In this document: one piece after another, positions 1 to 7,954 of the stretch
How the letters are laid out: every line of letters starts with the position of its first letter
How positions within the stretch are numbered: position 1 is the first letter of the stretch
Assembly (NCBI RefSeq): GCF_014650755.1
Contig: NZ_BMVO01000022.1
Span: forward strand, 1 to 64,000
Length of the DNA: 64,000 bases
Direction: 5' to 3'
DNA from: Streptomyces chryseus
Lineage (GTDB): Bacteria > Actinomycetota > Actinomycetes > Streptomycetales > Streptomycetaceae
Made by a program: the position numbers and the translations under genes
The notes under the pieces: model-generated
Database searches by the model: none
Told to the model about the DNA's origin: nothing
The model's input: only the letters and a program-made list of their open reading frames with translations

Positions 1-125
1 GCCCACGGCCCAAAGCCGCCTAATCAGCCCCGGCGAACCTTCGTGGCCAACGCACTAGAGACCGGCGGGACGGCGGTCGGAGGGCGGCCGGAGGCCGGAG
101 CAGTGTGGCGCGCGGGGTCGTCCGA

Positions 126-156
126 TTGGGGCGGGCCCGCGCGCTCTGCGTATCCT
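126..156 (+). promoter_or_regulatory. Probable leaderless promoter of dcd
   Basis: A -35-like TTGGGG (126-131) and a -10-like TATCCT (151-156) are separated by 19 bp. The -10 box begins 12 bp before the GTG at 163, so transcription should begin at or next to the start codon. No Shine-Dalgarno sequence is visible. The promoter call is inference from box spacing. Confidence 0.5.
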
Positions 157-162
157 CGGGGC

Positions 163-738
163 GTGCTTCTCTCAGACAAGGACATCCGGGCCGAGATCGA
201 CGCCGGACGCGTGCGTATTGATCCGTACGACGAATCCATGGTGCAGCCCTCGAGCATCGACGTGCGGCTCGACCGCTACTTCCGGGTGTTCGAGAACCAC
301 CGCTACCCGCACATCGACCCCGCCGTCGAGCAGGCGGACCTCACGCGGCTGGTCGAGCCGGAGGGGGATGAGGCCTTCATCCTGCACCCCGGTGAGTTCG
401 TGCTGGCGTCGACGTACGAGACGATCACGCTGCCGGACAACCTCGCCTCGCGGCTGGAGGGCAAGAGCTCCCTCGGGCGGCTCGGGCTCGTGACGCACTC
501 GACCGCCGGATTCATCGACCCCGGATTCTCCGGGCACGTGACGCTGGAGCTCTCGAATCTGGCGACGCTGCCGATCAAGCTCTGGCCCGGCATGAAGATC
601 GGGCAGCTGTGCATGTTCCAGCTGAGCTCGCCCACGGAGTTCCCGTACGGCTCCGAGCGGTACGGGTCGCGTTATCAGGGCCAGCGCGGGCCGACGGCCT
701 CGCGGTCCTTCCTCAATTTCCATCGGACGCAGGTGTGA
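163..738 (+). CDS. dcd: dCTP deaminase
   Basis: Deaminates dCTP to dUTP in pyrimidine deoxynucleotide synthesis. The protein has 191 residues, the normal family length. The motif GKSSLGRLG and the downstream GFIDPGFSGHVTLEL segment, which carries the catalytic Glu, are intact, and the C-terminal tail GSRYQGQRGPT is typical. The GTG at 163 is chosen because it gives the family N-terminus LLSDKDIR and sits 12 bp behind a TATCCT box; the frame is open further upstream but that part has no homologous character. Some actinobacterial homologues (M. tuberculosis) are bifunctional dCTP deaminase/dUTPases, and this one may be too. A phosphoribosyltransferase gene follows after about 20 bp, probably in the same transcript. 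Confidence 0.96.
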   Translation: MLLSDKDIRAEIDAGRVRIDPYDESMVQPSSIDVRLDRYFRVFENHRYPHIDPAVEQADLTRLVEPEGDEAFILHPGEFVLASTYETITLPDNLASRLEGKSSLGRLGLVTHSTAGFIDPGFSGHVTLELSNLATLPIKLWPGMKIGQLCMFQLSSPTEFPYGSERYGSRYQGQRGPTASRSFLNFHRTQV

Positions 739-760
739 TGCCGGGTATGGGTGCATGGGT

Positions 761-1258
761 ATGAGTGCTGTACGGGAGAATCTGACCTACGAGGGCTTCG
801 GCAGCGCCGTGCGTGAGCTCGCGCAGACGATCGCCGACGACGGGTACGAGCCCGACATCGTGCTGAGCATCGCGCGCGGCGGCGTCTTCGTCGCCGGCGG
901 CCTGGCCTACGCCCTCGACGTCAAGAACATCCACCTGGTGAACGTCGAGTTCTACACCGGCGTGGGGACGACCCTGGAGATGCCGGTCATGCTGGCGCCG
1001 GCGCCGGACGCGATCGACTTCAGTAACAAGAAGGTCCTGATCACGGACGACGTCGCCGACACCGGAAAGACGCTCAAGCTCGTGCACGACTTCTGCCTCG
1101 ACCACGTGGCGGAGGTCCGCAGCGCGGTCATCTACGAGAAGTCCCACTCGCTCGTGAAGTGCGAGTACGTGTGGAAGCGCACCGACGAGTGGATCAACTT
1201 CCCCTGGAGCGTCCAGAAGCCGGTCGTCCGGCGCAGCGGGCAGGTCCTGGACGCCTAG
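761..1258 (+). CDS. Phosphoribosyltransferase (type I PRT fold)
   Basis: A cytoplasmic protein of about 165 residues. The PRPP-binding loop reads VLITDDVADTGKT, the signature of purine-type phosphoribosyltransferases (xanthine/hypoxanthine-guanine class), and is preceded by the hydrophobic strand of the Rossmann-like core. The exact base substrate cannot be told from sequence. Three in-frame-looking ATGs lie close together; 761 (MSAVREN) is preferred because homologues begin with a similar N-terminus, and 755 is the alternative. No strong Shine-Dalgarno is seen, which fits reading from the dcd transcript. It sits about 20 bp after dcd, so a nucleotide-salvage role is a natural inference. Confidence 0.85.
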   Translation: MSAVRENLTYEGFGSAVRELAQTIADDGYEPDIVLSIARGGVFVAGGLAYALDVKNIHLVNVEFYTGVGTTLEMPVMLAPAPDAIDFSNKKVLITDDVADTGKTLKLVHDFCLDHVAEVRSAVIYEKSHSLVKCEYVWKRTDEWINFPWSVQKPVVRRSGQVLDA

Positions 1259-1290
1259 GCGGGCGGCAGCGGAGAGAGCACAGAGGTACG

Positions 1291-1327
1291 AGAGGGCCCC
1301 GGCGCGGATGTCGCGCCGGGGCCCTCT
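1291..1327. terminator. Bidirectional terminator hairpin
   Basis: A perfect 16-bp inverted repeat (arms 1291-1306 and 1312-1327) with a 5-nt loop lies between the convergent phosphoribosyltransferase gene and the Yip1-family gene. Confidence 0.85.
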
Positions 1328-1346
1328 TCGTGGGGTGGTGTCCGCG

Positions 1347-2282
1347 TCAGATCGTGCCGAGCTTGATCAGGGACAGCAGCGCCACCAGCTGGATCGCGGA
1401 CGCGCCCAGCGCCTTCTGCCACGGCAGGTCGTGCGACTTGCTCACCATCGAGGTGAACAGGGCGCCCGCCGCCAGCCAGGTCACCCAGCCCAGCACCTGC
1501 ACGAGACCGTTCTCGCCGCCCAGGAAGATCGCGAAGACCAGGCGCGGGGCGTCCGTCATCGACATGATCAGCATCGACAGCCCGACGGTCGGCTGCCAGG
1601 AGCCGTCGCCGCCGAGCTGGCGGGCCAGCGTGTGCGTCACCGCGCCCAGGATGAGGCCGCAGATGATCACCGCGACGCCGGTGGTCAGGACGTACGGGAT
1701 GGCGTTCGACAGGGTCGCGTTGATGGCCTCCTCGCGCGCCTTGTCGAAGCCGAAGACCGCCAGCAGGCCGTACAGGAAGGTGACGACCAGGGCCGGTCCC
1801 CAGACCGGGTAGTCGCGCGTCTGCCAGAACGTCGGGCCGGGGCGCAGCACGATGCCGCTCAGCAGCTGCTTCCAGTGCAGGCGCGGGCCCGCGGGCGGCG
1901 CGGGGGTGTTGCCGGAGTGGTAGGTGCTGCCGTCGCCGTACGGGTCCTCGCCGATGCTGAAGGCGGTGGTGTGGCCCGGGTTGTTGTGCGCGGCGTACGG
2001 GTCACCGCCCCCGGGGCCGCTGCGCCCGCCCTGGCCTCCGTAGCCGCTCTGCCCGCCCTGGCCGTGGCCCTGGTGGGGGTGCGGCTCGCCGAAGTATTCG
2101 GGCTCGCCGTGCTGTCCGCCGTACTGCGGTGCCTGCGGCCACTGCTGCTGGCCGTACGGGGGCTGAGGCGATGGCGCCTGCTGCCCGTACGGCGGTTGCT
2201 GCCGTTGCCGCTGCTGTTGCCGCTGCGGTTGTTGTTGCGGGGTGCGGTTGTCCCGGCCGCGTCCGATCCTGAATCCAGCCAC
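1347..2282 (-). CDS. Yip1-family integral membrane protein
   Basis: A protein of 311 residues. The first ~135 residues are a low-complexity Gln/Pro/Gly/Tyr-rich cytoplasmic region (repeats such as PPYGQQ). The second half carries about five hydrophobic segments in the arrangement of Yip1-domain proteins (WGPALVVTFLYGLLAVFGF, VLTTGVAVIICGLILGAV, and others). The function of bacterial Yip1 proteins is unknown; a membrane-organising role is only inference. The GTG at 2282 is chosen because a TACGTT box lies just upstream and the peptide VAGFRIGRGRDNR starts the Gln-rich domain; the frame is open back to 2363. The Gln/Pro-rich tail resembles N-termini of other actinobacterial membrane proteins and may be disordered. 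Confidence 0.8.
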   Translation of the reverse strand: MAGFRIGRGRDNRTPQQQPQRQQQRQRQQPPYGQQAPSPQPPYGQQQWPQAPQYGGQHGEPEYFGEPHPHQGHGQGGQSGYGGQGGRSGPGGGDPYAAHNNPGHTTAFSIGEDPYGDGSTYHSGNTPAPPAGPRLHWKQLLSGIVLRPGPTFWQTRDYPVWGPALVVTFLYGLLAVFGFDKAREEAINATLSNAIPYVLTTGVAVIICGLILGAVTHTLARQLGGDGSWQPTVGLSMLIMSMTDAPRLVFAIFLGGENGLVQVLGWVTWLAAGALFTSMVSKSHDLPWQKALGASAIQLVALLSLIKLGTI

Positions 2283-2289
2283 GTAATCG

Positions 2290-2295
2290 AACGTA
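2290..2295 (-). promoter_or_regulatory. Predicted -10 box of leaderless Yip1-family gene
   Basis: TACGTT read on the minus strand lies 8-13 bp upstream of the GTG at 2282, with no Shine-Dalgarno between. The spacing is that of a leaderless transcript. Confidence 0.4.
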
Positions 2296-2316
2296 CCTGG
2301 TCCGGATGCGCCGTAT

Positions 2317-2390
2317 GCCGGGCCTGCCGCAACAGGCCCGGCTTTGCGGCCGAGCTGTGACATCCCCTAGGGGGTCCCCGACGGGATGTC
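2317..2390. terminator. Two consecutive stem-loops in a 376-bp gene-free stretch
   Basis: The gap 2283-2658 holds a perfect 10-bp stem with a 6-nt loop (2317-2326/2333-2342) followed by TTTG. A second hairpin has 8-bp arms (2359-2366/2383-2390). Both lie downstream of the minus-strand FG-GAP gene ending at 2659 and probably end its transcript. Between 2391 and 2430 there are C-rich direct repeats of the form CCCCCGTGGT/CCCCCGTAGT. I see no gene in the remainder. Confidence 0.5.
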
Positions 2391-2658
2391 CCCCCGTGGT
2401 CCCCCCGTAGTCCCCCTGTGGGTCGACCTCCGGGCCGTCCTCCGTCGGGATTCCGCGGCCCGGGTGCTCAGTTGGTGGGTCCCGCCCCCGCGCCAGGTGT
2501 CGCCCCTCGGGCCGCTGTGCGGGCCGCCGGTGTCCGGTGGATCACGGTCGGTGTCCGCGCGGCGGAGTCCCGGGCAGGGCGTGAGGCCCGCGGGTGCGGG
2601 AGGACGGCGTCGTCCGTACGGTGCCTGCCCCCGCACCCGCCTGCTCGCCCGAGGCGCG

Positions 2659-4107
2659 TCAGCCCGAGATGTTCAGGCCCAGGACCGGGGCGCCCGCCGT
2701 CGAGATGCCGACGTCGGCCAGGCCGATGCCGCGGCCCGTCGTCGAGATCTTCGTGCCGTCGGAGCGGAACGCCACGACGTAGCCGTTCTCCGCGTTCTCC
2801 CACGGCACGCCGACCGTCATGTCCGCCTTGCCGTCGCCGGTCGTGTCGGAGAGGAAGACCTCGCCGCCGAAGCCGTCGAGCTTCTCGCTCGCGCCGGGGA
2901 CGCCGGGGGTGTCCTGCTCGATCGCCTGCGCGCCCGAGGTGGAGAAGCCGCTCGGGGTGCCGTACACGACCGTGACCATGCCGGCGTCGGCCACGCCGCC
3001 GAGGTCCTCGTTGGGCGCGCCGACGGCCAGGTCCTGGAGGCCGTCGCCGTTGATGTCGCCGAGGGAGAGTTCCCCGCCGAAGAGGTCGCCCTTCTCGGAG
3101 CCGCCGGGGACACCGGGGCTGTTCTGGGTGATCGTGTCCGTGCCGCCGGTCGGGCCGCTCGCCGTGCCGTAGACGACGTGCACGGCGCCGCCCACGGAGA
3201 CGCCCGGCTTCTCGTCCCAGGTGTTGCCGATGACGATGTCGCCGAATCCGTCGCCGTTGGTGTCACCGATGTCGGTGATGATGCCCGCCGGGAGCTTCTT
3301 GGCGTTGGTGGCGGTGACGCCGGACGAGCTGCCGGGGAGGTAGTAGTTGGCGTTGTACGAGTACTCGCCGGTGGAGTCGCCCTCGTAGCCGTCGACGACC
3401 AGGTCCGTGCGGCCGTCGTTGTTCACGTTGCCGGCGGTGATGTTGAAGATGTCGTGGCCCTGGACGGCGAGCACCGGGGTGGTGACCGTGTAACGGCCGC
3501 CGGTGGTCCCCGACTTGCTGATCCCGCCGCGGTAGACGTCGATCTTGTTGTTGTCGGACTTGGCGGCGAGGTCGGGCTTGCCGTCGCCGTTGAAGTCGCC
3601 CGCCGCCACGCCCGACCCGAAGTGGTCGTGCTGGGTGGGCGTCGGGTCGGCGACGGTGATGCCGCCGGTCAGGCCGGTGGCGCTGCCGAACACGACTGTG
3701 ACCGTGCCGCCGTCGACGTCGGACCCGACGTCTTCCAGCAGCGCGCTGATGGCGAGGTCCGCGTAACCGTCGCTGTTGAAGTCGGCGGTGGCGGTGTGGC
3801 CGCCGAAACGATCCTGCTTCTCGGCGGAGCCCGGGACGCCCGGGGTCTCCTGGGTGATCGTCTGGATCTTCTGGGCGCCAGCGCCGGCCGGGGAGCCGTA
3901 CAGGACGGTCACGGCGCCGGCGCCGCCGTAACCCTTGACGGTGGCTCCGGAGGCGGAGACCGCCAGGTCGCGGAAGCCGTCGCCGTTGAAGTCGCCCTGG
4001 AGCCCGGCGGGGGCGGCGGCGGCCGCGCCGGCTCCGGCGACGAGCAGCCCGCCGGTGAGGGCGGCCGCGGTCGCGACGGCGAGGGTGGTGCGGAGGGAGC
4101 TGTGCAT
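2659..4107 (-). CDS. Secreted FG-GAP (integrin alpha-like) repeat protein
   Basis: A protein of 482 residues with a clear Sec signal peptide (MHSSLRTTLAVATAAALTGG, cleavage near AAAAAPAG). Seven Ca2+-binding FG-GAP/DxNGDG-type repeats are visible, for example DFNGDGFRDLAVSA, DFNSDGYADLAIS, DTNGDGFGDIVIG and DINGDGLQDLAVG, predicting a seven-bladed beta-propeller. The start at 4107 has AGGAG about 7 nt upstream; the frame runs 10 codons further but without a better start. No catalytic domain is fused, so an extracellular binding or adhesion role is inferred from the fold only. It lies directly downstream of a second FG-GAP gene on the same strand. Confidence 0.9.
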   Translation of the reverse strand: MHSSLRTTLAVATAAALTGGLLVAGAGAAAAAPAGLQGDFNGDGFRDLAVSASGATVKGYGGAGAVTVLYGSPAGAGAQKIQTITQETPGVPGSAEKQDRFGGHTATADFNSDGYADLAISALLEDVGSDVDGGTVTVVFGSATGLTGGITVADPTPTQHDHFGSGVAAGDFNGDGKPDLAAKSDNNKIDVYRGGISKSGTTGGRYTVTTPVLAVQGHDIFNITAGNVNNDGRTDLVVDGYEGDSTGEYSYNANYYLPGSSSGVTATNAKKLPAGIITDIGDTNGDGFGDIVIGNTWDEKPGVSVGGAVHVVYGTASGPTGGTDTITQNSPGVPGGSEKGDLFGGELSLGDINGDGLQDLAVGAPNEDLGGVADAGMVTVVYGTPSGFSTSGAQAIEQDTPGVPGASEKLDGFGGEVFLSDTTGDGKADMTVGVPWENAENGYVVAFRSDGTKISTTGRGIGLADVGISTAGAPVLGLNISG

Positions 4108-4238
4108 GCGGAGTTCTCCTGCGGCATGCCGGGACACGGGGTGCGCGTCCGAGTCAATGGGGTGCGATCACCCGCGTTTGCCGGGAGTTGTCCTCTGGGA
4201 CACGTGGTGATCAGCGCACAGGAGACCGCCGAGGGGCG

Positions 4239-4276
4239 CGGATGGTTGTACGGCGGTACGGATGGTTGTACGGCGG
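4239..4276. repeat. Tandem direct repeat, 20-bp period
   Basis: The 18-bp unit CGGATGGTTGTACGGCGG occurs at 4239-4256 and again at 4259-4276. It lies between the two FG-GAP genes, immediately behind the stop codon of the lipoprotein gene. Confidence 0.8.
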
Positions 4277-4278
4277 CC

Positions 4279-5376
4279 TCAGCCCTGCCCGGCGGAGAAG
4301 ACGGCCGTGGAGAAGGTGATGGTCTTCCCGGCGGCCGAGGAGCGGTACGTGATGACGTCGGTCGTCTCGCCCCGGTGCGTACGCACCACCGTGTCGGGCT
4401 TGCTGTCGCCGTCGAAGTCGGCGTATCGCAGTACGTGCGTCACGGGTGCCTCCTCCCCGGCCGGCAGGTCGCCCGGCCGTGCCTTCACCGCCTTGAAGGT
4501 GTACGCGCCACCGGGGCGCCCGGGGCCCGCCGGGCCGCCGAGCAGCAGCGTCGCGCGCTCGGCGGTGCCGGGCTCGTGCGGGCGGGTGGCGGAGACCAGG
4601 TCGTCGTACCCGTCACCGTTGACGTCGGGCGCCAGGTCGGGGGAGACCAGCACCGGACCGGCGCCCGGGAGCGCTCCCGCGGCCGCGCGCGGGGCGCCGG
4701 CGCGGGTGAAGGGGCCGCGCAGGTGGCTGAGGCGGCCGCCGCTCGCCGTCACGGCCAGGTCGTTGGCGCCGTCGCCGTCGAAGTCGCCGCAGACGGGGTG
4801 GTCGGGCCACTCGTTGCCGAAGCGGGCGCGGTCGGGGATGCGGAGCTTGACCGCCTTGCCGGTGAGGCCGTCCGACCCGCCGAAGAGGATCTGGAGCGGC
4901 ACGGGCGGCATGCCGGTCCCGTTGAACGGCGGGTCGGTGGTGACCACCAGGTCCGCGTAGCCGTCCTTGTCGAGGTCGCAGGCCGCCTCGGCGTCGAACG
5001 CGGCGGGCAGCACGCCCTCGGTGCGGGCCGCGTTGCGGGCGGGCGTCAGGAGTTGGCGTACGGAGGGGTCGAGGGCGCGCGGGGGCTTGGCGCCGTACAC
5101 GACGCCGATGCCCGCGTCGTCGCCCAGCCGCTGCTCGGGGCCCTTGACCAGGTCGTTGAGCACGAGGTCACGGTGGCCGTCGCCGTTGAAGTCCTCGGCG
5201 ACGCGGCTGCCCCTGCCGTGCGGTACGGGGTGGACGGGCGCGGCGGCCTTGGCGGCCTTCGCGGCCAGGGCGGTGGGGGAGGCGCCGGCGGCCGGGGCGT
5301 CGCGGTCGGGGGAGGCGCCGCAGCCTGCCAGTAGTACCGCGCAGCTCGCTGTTGCCACCGCGATCGCTCTTCGCAT
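4279..5376 (-). CDS. FG-GAP repeat lipoprotein
   Basis: A protein of 365 residues. It begins with a lipoprotein signal (MRRAIAVATASCAVLLAGC, lipobox LLAGC), so it is expected to be anchored to the outer face of the membrane. Five calcium-loop repeats are seen: DFNGDGHRDLVLN, DLDKDGYADLVVT, DFDGDGANDLAVT, DVNGDGYDDLVSA and DFDGDSKPDTVVR. It is a diverged paralogue of the secreted FG-GAP protein encoded 170 bp downstream on the same strand. One is tethered and one released, which suggests duplication followed by a change of location. No enzymatic motif is present. Confidence 0.88.
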   Translation of the reverse strand: MRRAIAVATASCAVLLAGCGASPDRDAPAAGASPTALAAKAAKAAAPVHPVPHGRGSRVAEDFNGDGHRDLVLNDLVKGPEQRLGDDAGIGVVYGAKPPRALDPSVRQLLTPARNAARTEGVLPAAFDAEAACDLDKDGYADLVVTTDPPFNGTGMPPVPLQILFGGSDGLTGKAVKLRIPDRARFGNEWPDHPVCGDFDGDGANDLAVTASGGRLSHLRGPFTRAGAPRAAAGALPGAGPVLVSPDLAPDVNGDGYDDLVSATRPHEPGTAERATLLLGGPAGPGRPGGAYTFKAVKARPGDLPAGEEAPVTHVLRYADFDGDSKPDTVVRTHRGETTDVITYRSSAAGKTITFSTAVFSAGQG

Positions 5377-5453
5377 GACCTACCCCGCCCGTATCGCACG
5401 TTTCAGTTGCCACATGATGCTCTTTTTTGACCGCCGAGTTAAGCGGGCGTACG

Positions 5454-5494
5454 AAAGCGGCCGGACCTGCCCCCGAGGCAGATCCGGCCGCTTT
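5454..5494. terminator. Terminator hairpin
   Basis: An 18-bp stem (5454-5471/5477-5494) with one mismatch and a 5-nt loop lies just downstream of the Fe-S oxidoreductase gene (minus strand). It separates that gene from the upstream region of the FG-GAP lipoprotein gene. Confidence 0.75.
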
Positions 5495-5511
5495 CTCTTT
5501 GCGCGTACGCG

Positions 5512-7794
5512 CTACTTCGCCGGTTCGGGCTCCGGAGCGTCCTCGGACTGCGGCTCGTCCTCGGGCTCGGCCGGGGTCTTCACCGAGTCGAGGAGCAACT
5601 GCGCCACGTCCACGACCTGGAGGGACTCCTTCGCCTTGCCGTCGTTCTTCTTGCCGTTCACCGAATCGGTGAGCATGACGAGGCAGAAGGGGCAGGCCGT
5701 GGAGACGATGTCCGGGTTGAGGGACAGGGCCTCGTCCACGCGCTCGGTGTTGATGCGCTTGCCGATGCGCTCCTCCATCCACATGCGCGCGCCGCCGGCG
5801 CCGCAGCAGAAGCCGCGCTCCTTGTGGCGGTGCATCTCCTGCTGGCGCAGGCCCGGGACGGCCGACATGATCTCGCGCGGCGGCGTGTAGACCTTGTTGT
5901 GGCGGCCCAGGTAGCACGGGTCGTGGTACGTGATGAGGCCCTCGACCGGGGTCACCGGGATCAGCTTGCCCTCGTCGATGAGGTGCTGGAGCAGCTGCGT
6001 GTGGTGGATGACCTCGAACTCGCCGCCCAGCTGCGGGTACTCGTTCGCGATCGTGTTGAAGCAGTGCGGGCAGGTGGCGACGATCTTCTTCGACGCCTTG
6101 GGCTTCCTCGTCGACTCGTCCACGCCCCCGTCCTCGTCGAGGGACTCGCCGTACGCCATGTTCAGCATCGCGACGTTCTCCTGGCCGAGCTGCTGGAAAA
6201 GCGGCTCGTTGCCCAGGCGGCGGGCGGAGTCACCGGTGCACTTCTCGTCGCCGCCCATGATCGCGAACTTGACGCCCGCGATGTGCAGCAGCTCCGCGAA
6301 GGCCTTCGTGGTCTTCTTCGCCCGGTCCTCCAGGGCGCCGGCGCAGCCGACCCAGTAGAGGTACTCGACCTCGGACAGGTCCTCGATGTCCTTGCCGACG
6401 ATCGGGACCTCGAAGTCGACCTCCTTGGTCCACTCGACGCGCTGCTTCTTGGCGAGACCCCAGGGGTTGCCCTTCTTCTCCAGGTTCTTGAGCATCGTGC
6501 CGGCCTCCGAGGGGAAGGCGGACTCGATCATCACCTGGTAGCGGCGCATGTCGACGATGTGGTCGATGTGCTCGATGTCGACCGGGCACTGCTCGACGCA
6601 CGCGCCGCAGCTGGTGCAGGACCACAGCACGTCCGGGTCGATGACGCCGTTCTCTTCGAGCGTGCCGATCAGCGGGCGCTCGGCCTCGGCGAGCGCGGAC
6701 GCCGGGACGTCCTTCAGCTGCTCGGGCGTCGCCTTCTCGTTGCCCTCCATGTCCTTGCCGCCGCCTGCGAGCAGGTACGGCGCCTTGGCGTGCGCGTGGT
6801 CGCGCAGCGACATGATCAGGAGCTTCGGGGACAGCGGCTTGCCGGTGTTCCAGGCGGGGCACTGCGACTGGCAGCGACCGCACTCGGTGCAGGTGGAGAA
6901 GTCGAGAATGCCCTTCCAGCTGAACTGCTCGACCTGGCTGACGCCGAAGACCGCGTCCTCGGCCGGGTCCTCCCAGTCGATCTCCTTGCCGCCGGACGTC
7001 ATCGGCAGGAGCGCGCCCAGGGCGGTGGAGCCGTCGTCCTCGCGCTTGAACCAGATGTTCGGGAAGCCGAGGAAGCGGTGCCACGCGACACCCATGTTGG
7101 TGTTCAGCGAGACAGTGATCATCCAGATCAGCGAGGTGCCGATCTTGATCATCGCGGTGAAGTAGATCAGCGTCTGGAGTGTGGAGACGCTCAGGCCCTC
7201 GAAGGCGAGGACGAGCGGGTACGACACGAAGTACGCGGCGTCGTAGCCGTCCACGTGGTGGATCGCGCCTTCGAGGCCGCGCAGCACCAGGATCGCCAGG
7301 CCGATCGTGAGGATGATGTACTCGACGAAGTACGCCTGCCAGGCCTTCGAGCCGGCGAAGCGCGACTTGCGGCCGGCCCGGGAGGGCAGGTTGAGCAGGC
7401 GGATCGCCATCAGGACGACGATGCCCACGACCGTCATCAGACCGATGAACTCGATGTACATCTCGAACGGCAGGAAGCCGCCGATGACCGGCAGCACCCA
7501 GTCCGCCTGGAAGAGCTGGCCGTACGCCTGGGCGAGGGTCGGCGGCAGCGTCAGGAAGCCGATCGCGACGAACCAGTGCGCGACGCCGACGATCCCCCAC
7601 CGGTTCATCCGGCTGTGGCCGAGGAACTCCTTGGCGAGGGTGATCGTGCGCTGCTTCGGATTGCCGGTGCGGCTGCCCGCGGGCACGGGCTGGCCCAGCT
7701 TGACGAACCGGTAGATCTGCGCGACGGCTCGGGCGATGAGCGCAACGCCGACCACGGTCAGGACCAGCGACACGATGATCGCGGCGAGTTGCAT
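5512..7794 (-). CDS. Membrane-bound (Fe-S) oxidoreductase, HdrD/CCG-domain type
   Basis: A protein of 760 residues. The N-terminal ~230 residues hold about five membrane spans resembling the gamma subunit of nitrate reductase (quinone/heme b type). Two 4Fe-4S motifs follow near residues 300-315 (CTECGRCQSQCP) and 390-405 (CTSCGACVEQCP). The C-terminal half has the CCG/heterodisulfide-reductase-like cysteine sets (CPHCFNT, DPCYLGRHN, FCCGAGG, ACPFCLVM). Homologues in actinomycetes often accompany fatty-acid oxidation and are thought to pass electrons to the quinone pool; the partner here is unknown. The start at 7794 follows GAGGAG; the frame extends 17 codons upstream but lacks a better start. 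A TTAC-N6-GTAA dyad lies upstream. Confidence 0.9.
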   Translation of the reverse strand: MQLAAIIVSLVLTVVGVALIARAVAQIYRFVKLGQPVPAGSRTGNPKQRTITLAKEFLGHSRMNRWGIVGVAHWFVAIGFLTLPPTLAQAYGQLFQADWVLPVIGGFLPFEMYIEFIGLMTVVGIVVLMAIRLLNLPSRAGRKSRFAGSKAWQAYFVEYIILTIGLAILVLRGLEGAIHHVDGYDAAYFVSYPLVLAFEGLSVSTLQTLIYFTAMIKIGTSLIWMITVSLNTNMGVAWHRFLGFPNIWFKREDDGSTALGALLPMTSGGKEIDWEDPAEDAVFGVSQVEQFSWKGILDFSTCTECGRCQSQCPAWNTGKPLSPKLLIMSLRDHAHAKAPYLLAGGGKDMEGNEKATPEQLKDVPASALAEAERPLIGTLEENGVIDPDVLWSCTSCGACVEQCPVDIEHIDHIVDMRRYQVMIESAFPSEAGTMLKNLEKKGNPWGLAKKQRVEWTKEVDFEVPIVGKDIEDLSEVEYLYWVGCAGALEDRAKKTTKAFAELLHIAGVKFAIMGGDEKCTGDSARRLGNEPLFQQLGQENVAMLNMAYGESLDEDGGVDESTRKPKASKKIVATCPHCFNTIANEYPQLGGEFEVIHHTQLLQHLIDEGKLIPVTPVEGLITYHDPCYLGRHNKVYTPPREIMSAVPGLRQQEMHRHKERGFCCGAGGARMWMEERIGKRINTERVDEALSLNPDIVSTACPFCLVMLTDSVNGKKNDGKAKESLQVVDVAQLLLDSVKTPAEPEDEPQSEDAPEPEPAK

Positions 7795-7855
7795 TGGGGG
7801 CTCCTCGGGCCTGCGAGGTGAGAAATACGGGGGACGGCTGAGCATCTGGATGGGA

Positions 7856-7869
7856 TTACTAAGCGGTAA
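7856..7869. promoter_or_regulatory. Inverted repeat TTAC-N6-GTAA upstream of Fe-S oxidoreductase
   Basis: TTACTAAGCGGTAA has matching TTAC/GTAA ends and lies about 60 bp upstream of the minus-strand start at 7794, in an unusually AT-rich patch that also offers a minus-strand TAGTAAT -10-like sequence. It resembles operators of TetR-type fatty-acid regulators in actinomycetes, but the regulator is not identified. Confidence 0.4.
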
Positions 7870-7954
7870 CTTATTCAGCCCGTGCTGAGCGTACCCATTT
7901 ATGCCGCCGCACTGTAGTTGGGCCGGCGGTGATCTGTGTCGCGTAAGGCTTCCC

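Noticed and set aside
2386..5334. A 982-codon open frame on the plus strand
   Set aside because: It is antisense to two FG-GAP genes with clear signal peptides and calcium repeats. Its translation is Arg/Gly/Val/Ala-rich and repetitive, the usual artefact of high third-position GC.
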